The position numbers and the translations under genes were made by a program. DNA of 64,000 nucleotides from Aurantiochytrium sp. KH105 (taxonomy: Eukaryota > Sar > Bigyra > Thraustochytrida > Thraustochytriidae), in assembly GCA_003116975.1 (NCBI GenBank), contig BGKB01000076.1, positions 248,001 through 312,000 of the forward strand, given 5' to 3'. This document shows positions 48,001 through 58,884 of this stretch, one piece after another; position 1 is the stretch's first letter; every line of letters begins with the position of its first letter. The notes below the pieces were generated by a model that was given only the letters and a program-made list of their open reading frames with translations, was not told the origin of the DNA and did not search any database.

Positions 48001-51000
48001 AAACTTCCCCTCGCATGTTTCGGGCATTTTAGTGTGCCAAGAGGGCCCGATCAGCTTCAACATTTTGCCACGAGAGGGACGCACACCCGTTGTCAACTTT
48101 GGAAATTGTCTCGCAGGGGCATCCTCGCGTCGATGGGTTACAATTCGAAATTGGAGTTCCAAACCTGTGCGCTATGTGCTCGACTTGGGTGATATGGAGG
48201 ACAGATTTGGATACGCGCCTGTGCAAGTCGCAGGGCAAGATCAAGAAGGATGCCTTGCGCCCTTTGCCGCCTGTTTCTTGCCGCTAACATTCAAGCCAGA
48301 ATCAGAAGGTCAATTGCGAGAGATGGCGTGCGTGCAAGCCTTCAGTGCTGAAGCGTATGGCCAAGTCCACGGCCGTGACGCAAAGCGTGAGCATGCGCAA
48401 GAATGGTCTGAAAAGCACGTGTGGGCCACTGAGATCGCTCTGGTTGGAAACGCACTAGTTGAGGCAATTCATGGTCTGCCAGAAGCAGACGAGCTCTTCG
48501 ATTTCGGGGCTGTCCCAGTTGACTCCATGACCACGCGCGTATGGGAGCCTCGCAACAAGGGCACCACGGTGCAAAAGCTCACTTTCAATGTGGCTAGCCC
48601 TTTTACTGTTTCGCCGGCTTTGGTGACGCTGGAGCCCGAAGAATCAGCGCAAGTGACGATCTCCTTCCACGCCATGACGGTCGGTTCGTATCTGCAAGAG
48701 CTCACGTGCATGGCCAACGGAAAACCGATGGTTTTTCCATTGCGCGGCATTGTTGGCGAGCTCAAAGCAAGCACATCTGCAGGGCCCTCGGGTCTCATCT
48801 CTTATGGTACGCGCAAGACTGACACCATAAGTTCGGCGTTTGTCACGATAACCAACAAAGGCAGCTTGCCGCTGGAGCTTTCGCGGATACTTTATATTGG
48901 CAGCCCCGATCTGGCGTGGCAACTGCGCAAGTTTCAGATTCTCTTTGCCGGGATCTTGCCTTCGTACACGGAAACCGGCCAGAATGTGCACATTATCGAG
49001 CGCAAACATGCATGGGCAATCCTTCGGCGGCGACTTGCACATGCACTGCGCATCACTCGCAATAAATCTGTCGAAGCTGGAATGAGCTCGCTCACTTCTC
49101 AAAAGATCCGCATGAGCATGTCTCGCAGGGGCGTCCACAGTCGTTCTTCATTCAAGAATTCGACAATAGTCTACAAAGTTTCGGGCCGCGCCGGTCTGGA
49201 CTCTGGCTTCCCACCATCGCAGGCCTCAAAGCTACAATCATCAAAGCGTTTTCAGCCTCTGCAGCAACCCTCGCTCAATCACAAGTTAGCCAGACGCCAA
49301 GGCTCAAAGATCCTTCCAGCGTCGTCCATGCGCTCCCACGAAGGTCGACCCGGGCAGATGTCCATGAAAAGAGCCTCGCCGCAAATCGTCTCGCAGCAAG
49401 GTTCTTCCGGCTACTTGCTGGGTCAATCTTCACATCTCCTTCATCCTGACAAGGCTGCGGCACTTATGAACGCGCATGCGGACGCGGAGCTCGAGCGCTT
49501 CTGTAAGAATGGAAATACACTTATTCCCATTGTGCCGGAGATTCCCTCGTTACGTGTCTTTCGACCCTCGGCAGCCATCGCCAAAAGCGTAGGCAGCGAT
49601 GTTGTGGGTCCTGAAGACACGCTGGCAGGGCGTGCAAAAGCATCCACACTTCCAGAGCTACCACCGCTCAAACCAGGCGACAGCTACCTCTTTCGCATCG
49701 ATTTCGAGGGAAAGCTTTGCGTCCCGCTCAGCGTGCCCGTCAAGCTGCACTTTGGCCCGTGGCAGGTGTCCGACATGCGCATGGATCTAGGTCTCGGTGA
49801 CGCAGAAATCACCAACGTCAAGGATTGCTCGCAGGTTCTCCGTTTCGAAGGAAACGCTGTTCGAAGGCTCGATCTCAAGCCCGACGTTCTCGCCTTCAAA
49901 CCAACGCCCGCTCGCGAACATTTTCCTCCAGACGTCTTGCCAGAGGGCAACGTTTTGCACATTGTTGCTACGAACGCCTCCCCGCATACCCTTACTTTCA
50001 ACTGTGCACGTTGTAACAACCTGAGCTTTGAAATCCCGGACAAGATGATTGTCGTGCAACCTGGGTCTTCGGTTACGGTGCCCATTCGCTTTCGACCGAT
50101 TCACGCAAATACAGACTATCACGCCAACCTTGCACTCGAAGACATGTTCGGACGCAGAAATATCCGCCTCAGCGGAAGAGGCGCAGCAGCCAAAGTGGAA
50201 GCCGTGACTGATGTCGTCCGCTTTCCTGCCATAAAGATTGGCAAGAGCGCGACCGCCAAATTCATACTGAGAAATGCGGGTTTGTTCAAGTCTCAGATTC
50301 ATATCTCATGCAGCTCGGAGTACTTTTCCCTTAGTCAGGAAAGTTTTATCCTCGGAGCATCCGGGGGCACGGAGCCAACCATTGTGACCTGCACGCTTCC
50401 GGCGAGTGCACGTCACTCTCTGCGGGATACTTTCGCTGTGGAAGCAAGCCTCGAGGTCCGATGGCAGCTTGTGCCGGGCGGAAACTGGACGACGTGGCTG
50501 ATTCCTGTCAGCGCAGAAATCGGGACAGTGATCCTCGAAGCTGACGCGGTCGAGTGCGACCTTGGGCTCGTGACGCTCAACTGCGCTTCGCAAGCATCCT
50601 TTCGCTTGCGAAACCTCGGCACAGCACCTTGCGAATGGACTGCTCTTCATGATTTGATCAACGCTTCCTCAGGGGATTGTCTGAATGTGGAGCTGAGCGC
50701 TTCCAGTGGCGAAATCGGTGCTGGCCAGGACACTGTCTTAACGATTCAGTTTGAGCCGAGAACTTGCGATCTCCTGGAGCTTGTCATTCCAATTGAGTCT
50801 GACGGTGGCAATTTGACGCTGCGTATTTGCGGCACAGTGGTCGCTCCACAACTTGTTGTCCCGGAGGACCTCGACATGGATTTTGGCGTGATTTTGCTGG
50901 AGAAAAGAATGCAAAAGGGCTTCAAAGTCGAAAATGTCGGCCGCATCGCCGTCGACGTTCGCGCTCAGCTCTTCATTCACAATCATACGCTGGAGGGGAG

Positions 51001-54000
51001 TCGCAAGGCAAAAGCAAGCCGAATTGTATCCATGTGGGGAAGCTCGCAAGAAGGGGCAACGCCCACAAAGGTGGTCCAGTCCGCGATACGTGGACGAATA
51101 ACCGAGCTTCGGCACGAAACCTCGGCTGATCGCGAAGAAGCATTACCGGACCCAGACCAGGCCGACTTTGTTCGTGGCGCGTGCTTTGCACTGGGACCAG
51201 TGGAGGCACATCTTGAGCCTGGGGAGAGCGTTACGACCGTCTTGGAAGCTTTCGGCGATCCATCCTTACCAGACGTTCAGTCGGAGGCGGTCAACGTGAT
51301 TGGGTCGTGGGTCATCACAGCTAAGCAGCTTGTCGACGTGGAATGGAAAGGCCGCTTGAGGGCAAGAATTGGAAAGCTTGATGCCAATGTCGAGGTCCCT
51401 GCACTGCTGGAGGGCTCACGTCCCCGGGAAATATCAGCGCAAGACGGGGCGTTGTACAGCTACTTTGGAGTATGCATGGTAAATTGCGAATTTCTGCGAC
51501 GCGCGGCATGCGAACTCGTCAATCACGGCACGGTGAATATTGAGTTTTTGATTCAGCCGGAGCCGCGGGACATGAGCAATGGCGACGACTCGCAAGAGCC
51601 CGTTTTCGAAATACAGCCGCGCGCAGGCCAGCTTGCTCCAGGAGAGCGAATCAGCATTGACGTTGTCTTTCTCGCTCAGACCGAAGGTTTTCATCGACTT
51701 GTGACCGATGTGCGATTCAGACCCACGGGAAGCGCTGCAAGCTCGGGGGGCGAGCGTCTGGATCAAGTTGTTTTTTGCGCAACTTCTGGTGTCCCTCGTC
51801 TCGTTTGCCTTGTCGGCGAGCTCAAGTACGGCCGATGCCAGATTGATGGCAAGCCCATTGTACAGACATTTCAACTTCAGTCCGCAGGCAACTGTCCGGT
51901 CAGCTGGTCGGCCAAGGTCGTCAAGGGAGCAGAGCACTTCTCGCTCGAGTGCTTCGAGGGAATCATTAGTCCGCAGGATGACGTGCTCGTGCCTGTCAAA
52001 TTCTCCCCGCGAGGGGCATGCATGCACGAGGACGAAGATCTGCTCGTATGTACTGGACTTCTCCTTGTCGAATGGGCCGGGCAGACACCTTTTGAGATCG
52101 AGCTTTGCGGTGAGGGCGCAAGAGGTCGCTTGAGGTGGTCTGTAGAGGGTGAAACCTCAGAGGGAGGCATTCAATTTGGAACACAGCCTATTCACGCTGG
52201 CTGTCATCCTGCTTGGCGCTCCGTGCATCTTCAAAATGAGGGCCAGCTCGGCTTGGACGTTGTTGTGCGCGCCGATCTCGATGGTTCCGTCTTTGCAGTC
52301 TGCTCTCGCGAGGATGAGCGTCGTCAGCGCGACATGGAAATGCAAATTGAACGTCGATTTGCTCAAGCAGAGCTGCAGCAGACGCTCTCTGGAGGCGCAC
52401 TTCAAGTCAGTCGACTTATGACTCAGCAAGCACTCAAAACGAACTCTGCGGCTCGAAGTATTGGCGGCCAAAACTCGAAAATCTTTGAAAACGAGCCCGT
52501 CGCAGACCAGGACATGGAAGAACTTTCGAGGTTATCGTCAACTGACTCCAAGAGTGCGTTTACGCGCAAGTTTCATCTGACGCCCGGAGATGTTACAGTC
52601 CTTTATGTCGGCTTTGCGCCAATTGTGGAGCGTACGCATCACGGCGAGCTCGAAATTGGAATCGCCGGAGTTTCTGGGTGCGAGCAGCACATTCTCGTTG
52701 AAGGTTCTGGTGGTGAATTTCGAATTACGGCTGAGCAAGCGATGCAGATTGATTCTGTCGGGGTCGGATTCACTACGCTCGATACGCTTACGCTTCGCAA
52801 CACGGGCAAACTTCATTCTCAAGTTGAGGTTACGGTAGACCCGCCTGAGGTCGGTCAGCAAATGACATTTACCGTCGAGGAAGTCCTTGTCCATGCAGAT
52901 GATGCGCATACGCGCACACGACCGATGCACGAGACGGAAATGATGCACCAAAAGGCGCACGAAGCCGGCATTCATCATTCACAATTTTTATTTCATGGAG
53001 AATCGACAGTCAGGCTTTTCGTTGGGTTCTTTCCAACGCATGTTGGCCAGATGTCCGGAGCCCTGCTCATCCGTCCATTACACGAAGGTCTTGATGATGC
53101 CGAAGATCTTCTTGCAACTTCGAGTCGCGTGAGGGCCAAGGAGACCGCGGGAACGCGCCGTCAAAATATTGTGGGTCCCTTTGGTTTGGTCATACCATTC
53201 AGCATTGACGCTGTGAACAATCGTCTGCGTCTCTTACGCACAAGTAACGTTGCGATGGGCAGACTGGCCTGTGGTCAAACGTGCACGGATATCCGGTTGC
53301 TTGCAAACGGGACGGACATGGAAATCGACTTCTCCGTACGTTTCTCGCGACAAGACGCGGCTTGGTCTGTTTCACCAGAAAACGGAACGCTCGGACCAGG
53401 AACCCAGGTGGAGCTCCACATCACCTTTACGACACCCCGAGAAGGCGAAAGCAGTGGCGGGAAAAGAGACAACGCAATTGACGTGGATGACTGGCACGAA
53501 GTTGAAATCGAGGTTCTCAACGAAACGACCGGGGCACGCGACGTATGTATTCGCGGCTATGGCGCTGCAGGCTTTCCCGCGCTCCAGACCAATCTCGACG
53601 GACAGAACCGGGTCGATTTTGGCGCATGCCAGCTCAACTCGGCCGTGTCTGTTCCGATCGTTTTTCGCAATGTTGGTACCGGAATGCTGCATGTGCAGCC
53701 TCGTATCGAGTACGAGTCAAAAGAAGACCACGAGCAAGTGCTTTTCATAGGTTGGGAGCGCCCCAACAGTACCCATCGCGATCGATCACTTCCAGCGCAG
53801 CTTGATATGGCTGTCGGACGTTCACCTGAACATTCAACGTATGCCAAGAGCCTCGGCGATCTATTGAGTCACACGGGTGACGGTACTGGCGAGGGAATCG
53901 ACCAACCAATTTTTGCGGGGTTTGGTGTCCTCGAACCCGGAGCCGAGCTGCGCATGATGATCACGTTTTCGCCTCGTTTCAGAGGTGAAGTCGCTGCAAA

Positions 54001-56461
54001 GCTCGTCATTGAAACGAACACAGAGCGAGGTCGGGGTGGGGGTGCAAGCGAGGTCTCGCTGACTGGAGCTGGGCATTCCTTTGATTTGCACATGGATCTG
54101 CTCACAAATCGAATTCACTTTGGGACATGGATGCTCGGCCAATCTCACATGATAAAAATTCCTCTTCGTCGCCGGGGCGATGAAAACGTGCCTGTCAAAA
54201 TTCTCTTTGACAACGTTCGCTACGAGAGGGCATGGCCTCCGCCATTTGGCTGTGGCGGCATTCTGACCGTGGGTGAAGGTACGACAGGCAAAGCAAAACA
54301 AGAACCCCTCCAGCACGAGTTGGGACACGTTCGACTTTCAAGCGCAGAGGTTGATGTTTCTGGATCGGAGACAACGGAGGAGAACGTAGACGAGGTGGAG
54401 CTTGAGCTTTCTGTTCCGTCCTCATGGCTCGACAATAAGCTAATTCCGAAGCGTGAGAGCATTGAGGCTTTCCGCACGCTTATCAACGCCCAACCTGCGC
54501 CGCCTGCAATCTCCACCGTTTCGCTCTTTCTGCTGCGACCTGGGAGTCTCCCGCCGTACCAGATTGACGTTATGTTCTCTTTCAAGTTTCCTCGCATTGC
54601 AGTCGAGCTCTCGGAACCCGTTCCATCCGACGGTGAAAAGGACCGCATTCTTATCCGCGATTTGGGCGAGATCGGCCGACCCGGAGAAAGTGTCCTCGCA
54701 GGACTCTCTGAGAAAGATCGCTCGCACGTTGGCGCCGTCATCCGGTTTGGTTCCGTGCTCACGCGGCAAGCTGTGGCCAAGTCATTTGTGCTTTCAAGCG
54801 ATAGTCCGCTGCGAATTCCCTTCAAAGCACAAATTGAAGTCCAAAAGCACGCAAACTCGACCGAGAACTACAATGCCTTCTTTTCTCTTTCTCGTAAAGA
54901 GGGCGTCCTGGAGGCCGAGGAGCCGATGGCCATCAAACTGCGTTGCAATTTCAGTATTCCCTTTGACGCGACTCACAATCCGGCCCTAGTGCGCATTCAA
55001 TTTCTGCATGGAGCGCTACCCGAGATGATTATTCCTATTGACGTGCGAACAATGGACCACGTCTTTAGCGCGGTGCATCTCGCTCCCGTAAAATTCGTGG
55101 AGCCTGTGTTTGTCGGCCGAGCTGGAGAAGGAATCTTGCGTCTTGCAAACGTGACGGGTGATCCCGTCGAAGCGAATATTACCTTTGGCGACGCGGCCTT
55201 CTCTCTCGGTGGTGGCTTAGTGAATCCCGTCAAGGTTCCTGCACAGGAAGAACCCATGGAAATCGCCGTTCATTTTCTGCCGAGCGAGGATGCTGCGTAT
55301 GATTCCTCAATTGACATCCAGGTGGACAAGATGGTATTTTCCGTGGGCATTTCGGGCATTGGCAGTCGAGCGGGCCTCAAGCTCAAGCCCACAAATTGCG
55401 TTGATTTCGGTTTTGTTGGCGCGATGCTTCGCGGCAATGAAACGCTTGCTGTCCGTAATACGAGTGCGCTTCCCTTGCTCGTCGAGGTCGATTGCGCTGG
55501 CATCGGCGGAGCATGGTTAGACGCCCGTCCGCGACATTTCACGCTCAAGGCGCGCTCCTCGCAAATGGTACAGTTGGAGTTTTTGCCTGCAAAGGAAGCA
55601 TCCTACGATGGGGCGCTTGTGATTCGTGCATTTGAAGCAGAGAGCGATATCAAGGAAAAGGACTCATCCATGAAGATGAGCTCGGGCGCGTTGCGGCGAC
55701 GTCAGCTTGTAGAAGAGACTGTCCGCGTCGCTGGCGTCGGCGGCCGCGTGAGTCTTGCATTTCCGGAGGAGCTTAATTTTGGTCGGATCTCTACGCACAT
55801 TCGCCAAGCCGCGTACTTGGAACTCGCCAACAAGGGAGACGTTGCCATGGACGTGCGTCTCGTTGCGCGTGATGTCGACGGCATTGCTGTCGTCAAATTC
55901 GTCCCTTCCGAGCTGGCGCTGCTTCCCGGACAGAGCGTGGACGTCAACGTGCTGCTCACGCTGCAAATGGACCACGAGCAATCCTTTTGGATCGACATTT
56001 TACCCGTTGTGGCAGACGCCCAGGATTTCGGCATGACGGCATCGAATCCGTACTCGTGGAGTCTGCGTGTGGCAGCCTTTGGCGACAAGATCGATCTTTC
56101 TGAGGAAATGCAGCGGATCCTCGCGGAGGAGCGTCTCCCCAAGCTTGCTTTCCGCTCCGATGACGTGGAAGACGAGCATTTGCGACACGTCCTGCGCCCC
56201 GTGGTCCAACTCCCGCAAGCTTCCTTCGCGCACTTGCTGCGCCCCGTGGAACCATCGCTCGATGCTGCCTCCGTCCAGTTCCAGAATGCGCTCGCTCGGC
56301 CTGCGCCGCTTGTTTCCGAGGTTCCGCAGCATGCTACGCGTCCAAAGTGGCATGAGAATCGAGCGCCGCTCAAGCTCGAGCGTTCCTCGCGCGAGTCCGC
56401 CGCGCAGGCCTTGTCAACCTCTTACACCTTTTCCAACGCGCGCTGGAAGGCTCTTTTCGCG

Positions 56462-56492
<31 letters not shown>

Positions 56493-56587
56493 ACGACCTT
56501 GACCACGACAACAGCGGCAGCCGAGGCGGATCTGGTCCTCACGACGAGAACGGCGGGATCCACGCGAATCATGCGCGACGCAAGTAG
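42065..56587 (+). CDS. Giant ASH/MSP-domain protein, HYDIN/CFAP-like, with N-terminal helical repeats
   Basis: A single 14.5-kb exon encodes 4840 residues from the ATG at 42065 (MDDQPEEATEA). Residues about 60-480 are ARM/HEAT-like helices. Around 935-1020 a short motif of the form G.P.Y...LPLP.G is repeated. From about 1190 to 4700 come many immunoglobulin-like ASH (ASPM-SPD2-Hydin) domains. They are recognised by recurrent patterns such as VDFG or LDFG at the start, a central N.G or N.S, and LxPG...V.F.P at the end, for example FGRISTHIRQAAYLELANKG near the C-terminus. Such proteins (HYDIN, CFAP47, CFAP65, CFAP74, DLEC1) sit on the central pair or radial structures of motile cilia. The end is Gly/Asp-rich from codon repeats. 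Which family member it matches is open; the N-terminal helical region is unusual. Confidence 0.85.
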
Positions 56588-57397
56588 TCTCCCCAGTTCC
56601 ACGATATCTTACAATCTGCGCAATGACCATCATCCTCCTTTTCCCACCTCCCTGGGCCCTCCCCGCCAGACATCTTGCTCCATGATCATCTTGCGTCGCG
56701 CATGCTGCCCACTGCAAGCGAGCCTCACCATTCCACCGAGGTCTTCATCGCGCATCTCGTACCACACCCTGCCGTACTTCCCAATCCCCTCGCCAGCTCC
56801 GCAAGGTCGCGACGAGATCGCGACGCGTGGCAGGTATACCTTCCCCAAAGACGATCGTCCTCCCTTGCAGAATCCGCGACGACGTCCTGCCGCTGCGCGT
56901 CTCCGCCTCGCGCGCGACGCTCTTCTGCGTCTCCAGGGCCTGCAAACCCGCTTCGAGCTCAAGCTCAAGTTCAACTTGAACAAGTTTGTCTTCGCCGTTC
57001 CCGTTCTCGCACGCGCTCGGGTCCGCCTCGGCGGAACCGGCGCCCGCCAGCTTTTTCCCAGGGGGCACCGCGCGACTTCCCCCGCCGCCGCCGCCCGGCC
57101 CCCTGCGCGCCTCGGGCGCAGCCGCGGCGCCGGGGGGGGCAGAAGCCCCAGCCTAGGCCCCCGGGTTTCGCCGAACAGCCGCCCGCGGAGCGGAGCAGAG
57201 CAGAGCAGAGCAGAGCAACGACGCGGAGCAGAGCAAAGCAAAGCAGAACAAGAGCGCGGCGCAGAGCGCGGCGCAGAGCGCGGCGCAGAGCGCGGGCCTT
57301 TGCGGCGCCGCGGAGCGCGCCGGGAGCGGGAGGGGCGGCGCGTCGCCCCGCTGCGGCCGAGCGGGGTCTCTGCGAAGTTTCGCTGGCTGCGGAGACG
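56588..57397. other. Gap with GC-rich microsatellites before the THAP-like gene
   Basis: This is 810 bp without a supported gene. It contains (GAGCA)5 at 57193-57217, AAAGC copies to 57246 and about 3.8 copies of the 12-mer AGAGCGCGGCGC at 57251-57296. The long open frame through it is a product of these repeats. Confidence 0.6.
57193..57296. repeat. Clustered 5-bp and 12-bp tandem repeats
   Basis: Five perfect GAGCA units are followed by AAAGC-type units and then AGAGCGCGGCGC at 57251, 57263, 57275 and a partial copy at 57287. The array ends about 100 bp before the ATG at 57398 and is probably in the leader or promoter. Confidence 0.85.
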
Positions 57398-58867
57398 ATG
57401 GCGAGCGAGGAGGGCCCGCATGGCGCCGCCGGCGCCGCTGGAGGAGCAGGCGCAGCCGGCGCCGGAGGAGAAGAAGCGACGGCCACGGCCCGCGGCGGCG
57501 AGGCGAGCTTGCAGGGGCAGAGCGAGGGGGGGCCTGCATCGGGTGAGTTTATGACCAACTACGTGCTCGCGTCGAACGTGCCGCCGGCGCGTTCGACGGC
57601 GGCGGCGGCCCCGAGCCCACCAACGGCAGCCAAGTCTTCGCTTCCACAGACAGCAAACACGGCAGCGGCGGCAAGCACAGGAGACTCTTTGCATAAAGAG
57701 AAAGATGATGGAAAGGTTCGGCAAAAACAACACTTGCAAGACCATCTTGCCGCTGCAGCGGCATTGGCGGCTGCCGCAGCGGCTCGCGAAGGCGGGATTC
57801 CAGGACTCAACGAGACCAGCGTCTCGAGAAAGCGCCGCCGGAATCTTTGCGTGTGCGAACGTGTGGAGAGCTCTACGCTCGCGAGCGGCAAATGTCGCGC
57901 CGTAGAAGACCGCGCGGGACTTCATCACTGGCTGCACGGGTCCATGTTCCAAATGCCTCCACCAAACGCCGAACGCTGTGGCGTCAAGCTGCGAGAGCGC
58001 TGGCTTGCGCACCTCGGTATGACAGAGGCTCAACTCGCGTCAAAGCGAATCACCAAACCTGAGGTCTGCTGGACCCACTTCCCCGAAGCGTTCTTTAAAT
58101 CAGACGAGCGACAACGCAAGACAATGGCAAACGAAACACCCAATGCGGATGGGAAACCAAGACGTCGTCGCTTGCGATTCGCCGTTTTCGAGACGCATCT
58201 CCACCAGCCAGAAGACCTTATCAAGGAAGGTAAGCACGCAGGATATGCGATCCCGGTCCCGTGCGTTAAATTCGAAGAGAGGACGCTCGAAAATCCCGAA
58301 CTTCGTCGCGGTGCGCCCGATCACACCGTTGTCGATCTCAACGACCAGGCACTGTCAAGCATGGGGAAACCCCCACCCAGCAAAATCCCTCGCCTCTTGG
58401 GAGCTCATGGCGTGGATCCTCTGATCGACTCGCATTCTGCACTTGAGCAGACGAATGCATCTGGGACGCCGTCTCTTGCTACCGACACCAACCCGAATGG
58501 CGAGTTTGGCACGCGAATGCAAGTCTTGCGCAGAGAACTTGCCACCTTGAGTGCTTCTGAGCTAGAAGCGCGCACAACAGCCAGGCTGAAAGAGACCTTG
58601 GATCTCACCTTGTCCAATAATCGCGCCATGCAGACAAGCTATCAAGGTCTTCTCCACACCATTCGCGACTCAAGCGACAAGGTCAATGAAATGAAAACAG
58701 GTGATATAGCTGCTCACGCAAGCGCAATGCGCTCGCTTTACTTTTCCACCGTCCATCAGCTCCAGATTGATATTCTTCATCTCCATCAACTGGCGCAATC
58801 GCGTCAACAAAACGATGTTGCGCCATCGCACGACGCATCACCGCTGCCGCAGCAGCCACCACCATAG
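57398..58867 (+). CDS. Possible THAP-like zinc-finger protein with C-terminal coiled coil
   Basis: The 489-residue protein starts MASEEGPHGAAG. Upstream in-frame sequence back to 56675 is repeat-derived and is left out. After an Ala/Gly/Ser-rich N-terminus (1-140) and a basic KRRRN cluster, about residues 150-235 have Cys at LCVCE, FQMPPP, a Trp in RERWLAHLGM and a final VCWTHFPEAFF. The last part (C-x2-H-F) and the F..P and W positions match the C2CH pattern of THAP DNA-binding domains, but the first Cys pair is only one residue apart and the insert is long. A Leu-rich helical region (about 370-460) may dimerise. A DNA-binding regulator is a reasonable guess, no more. The 3' end is 17 bp from the synergin gene. 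Confidence 0.6.
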   Translation: MASEEGPHGAAGAAGGAGAAGAGGEEATATARGGEASLQGQSEGGPASGEFMTNYVLASNVPPARSTAAAAPSPPTAAKSSLPQTANTAAAASTGDSLHKEKDDGKVRQKQHLQDHLAAAAALAAAAAAREGGIPGLNETSVSRKRRRNLCVCERVESSTLASGKCRAVEDRAGLHHWLHGSMFQMPPPNAERCGVKLRERWLAHLGMTEAQLASKRITKPEVCWTHFPEAFFKSDERQRKTMANETPNADGKPRRRRLRFAVFETHLHQPEDLIKEGKHAGYAIPVPCVKFEERTLENPELRRGAPDHTVVDLNDQALSSMGKPPPSKIPRLLGAHGVDPLIDSHSALEQTNASGTPSLATDTNPNGEFGTRMQVLRRELATLSASELEARTTARLKETLDLTLSNNRAMQTSYQGLLHTIRDSSDKVNEMKTGDIAAHASAMRSLYFSTVHQLQIDILHLHQLAQSRQQNDVAPSHDASPLPQQPPP

Positions 58868-58884
58868 TACCGTATTTTATCTGA

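Noticed and set aside
56675-57397. 241-residue upstream extension of the THAP-like protein
   Set aside because: Its composition follows GAGCA and AGAGCGCGGCGC repeats. The ATG at 57398 precedes a more ordinary sequence.
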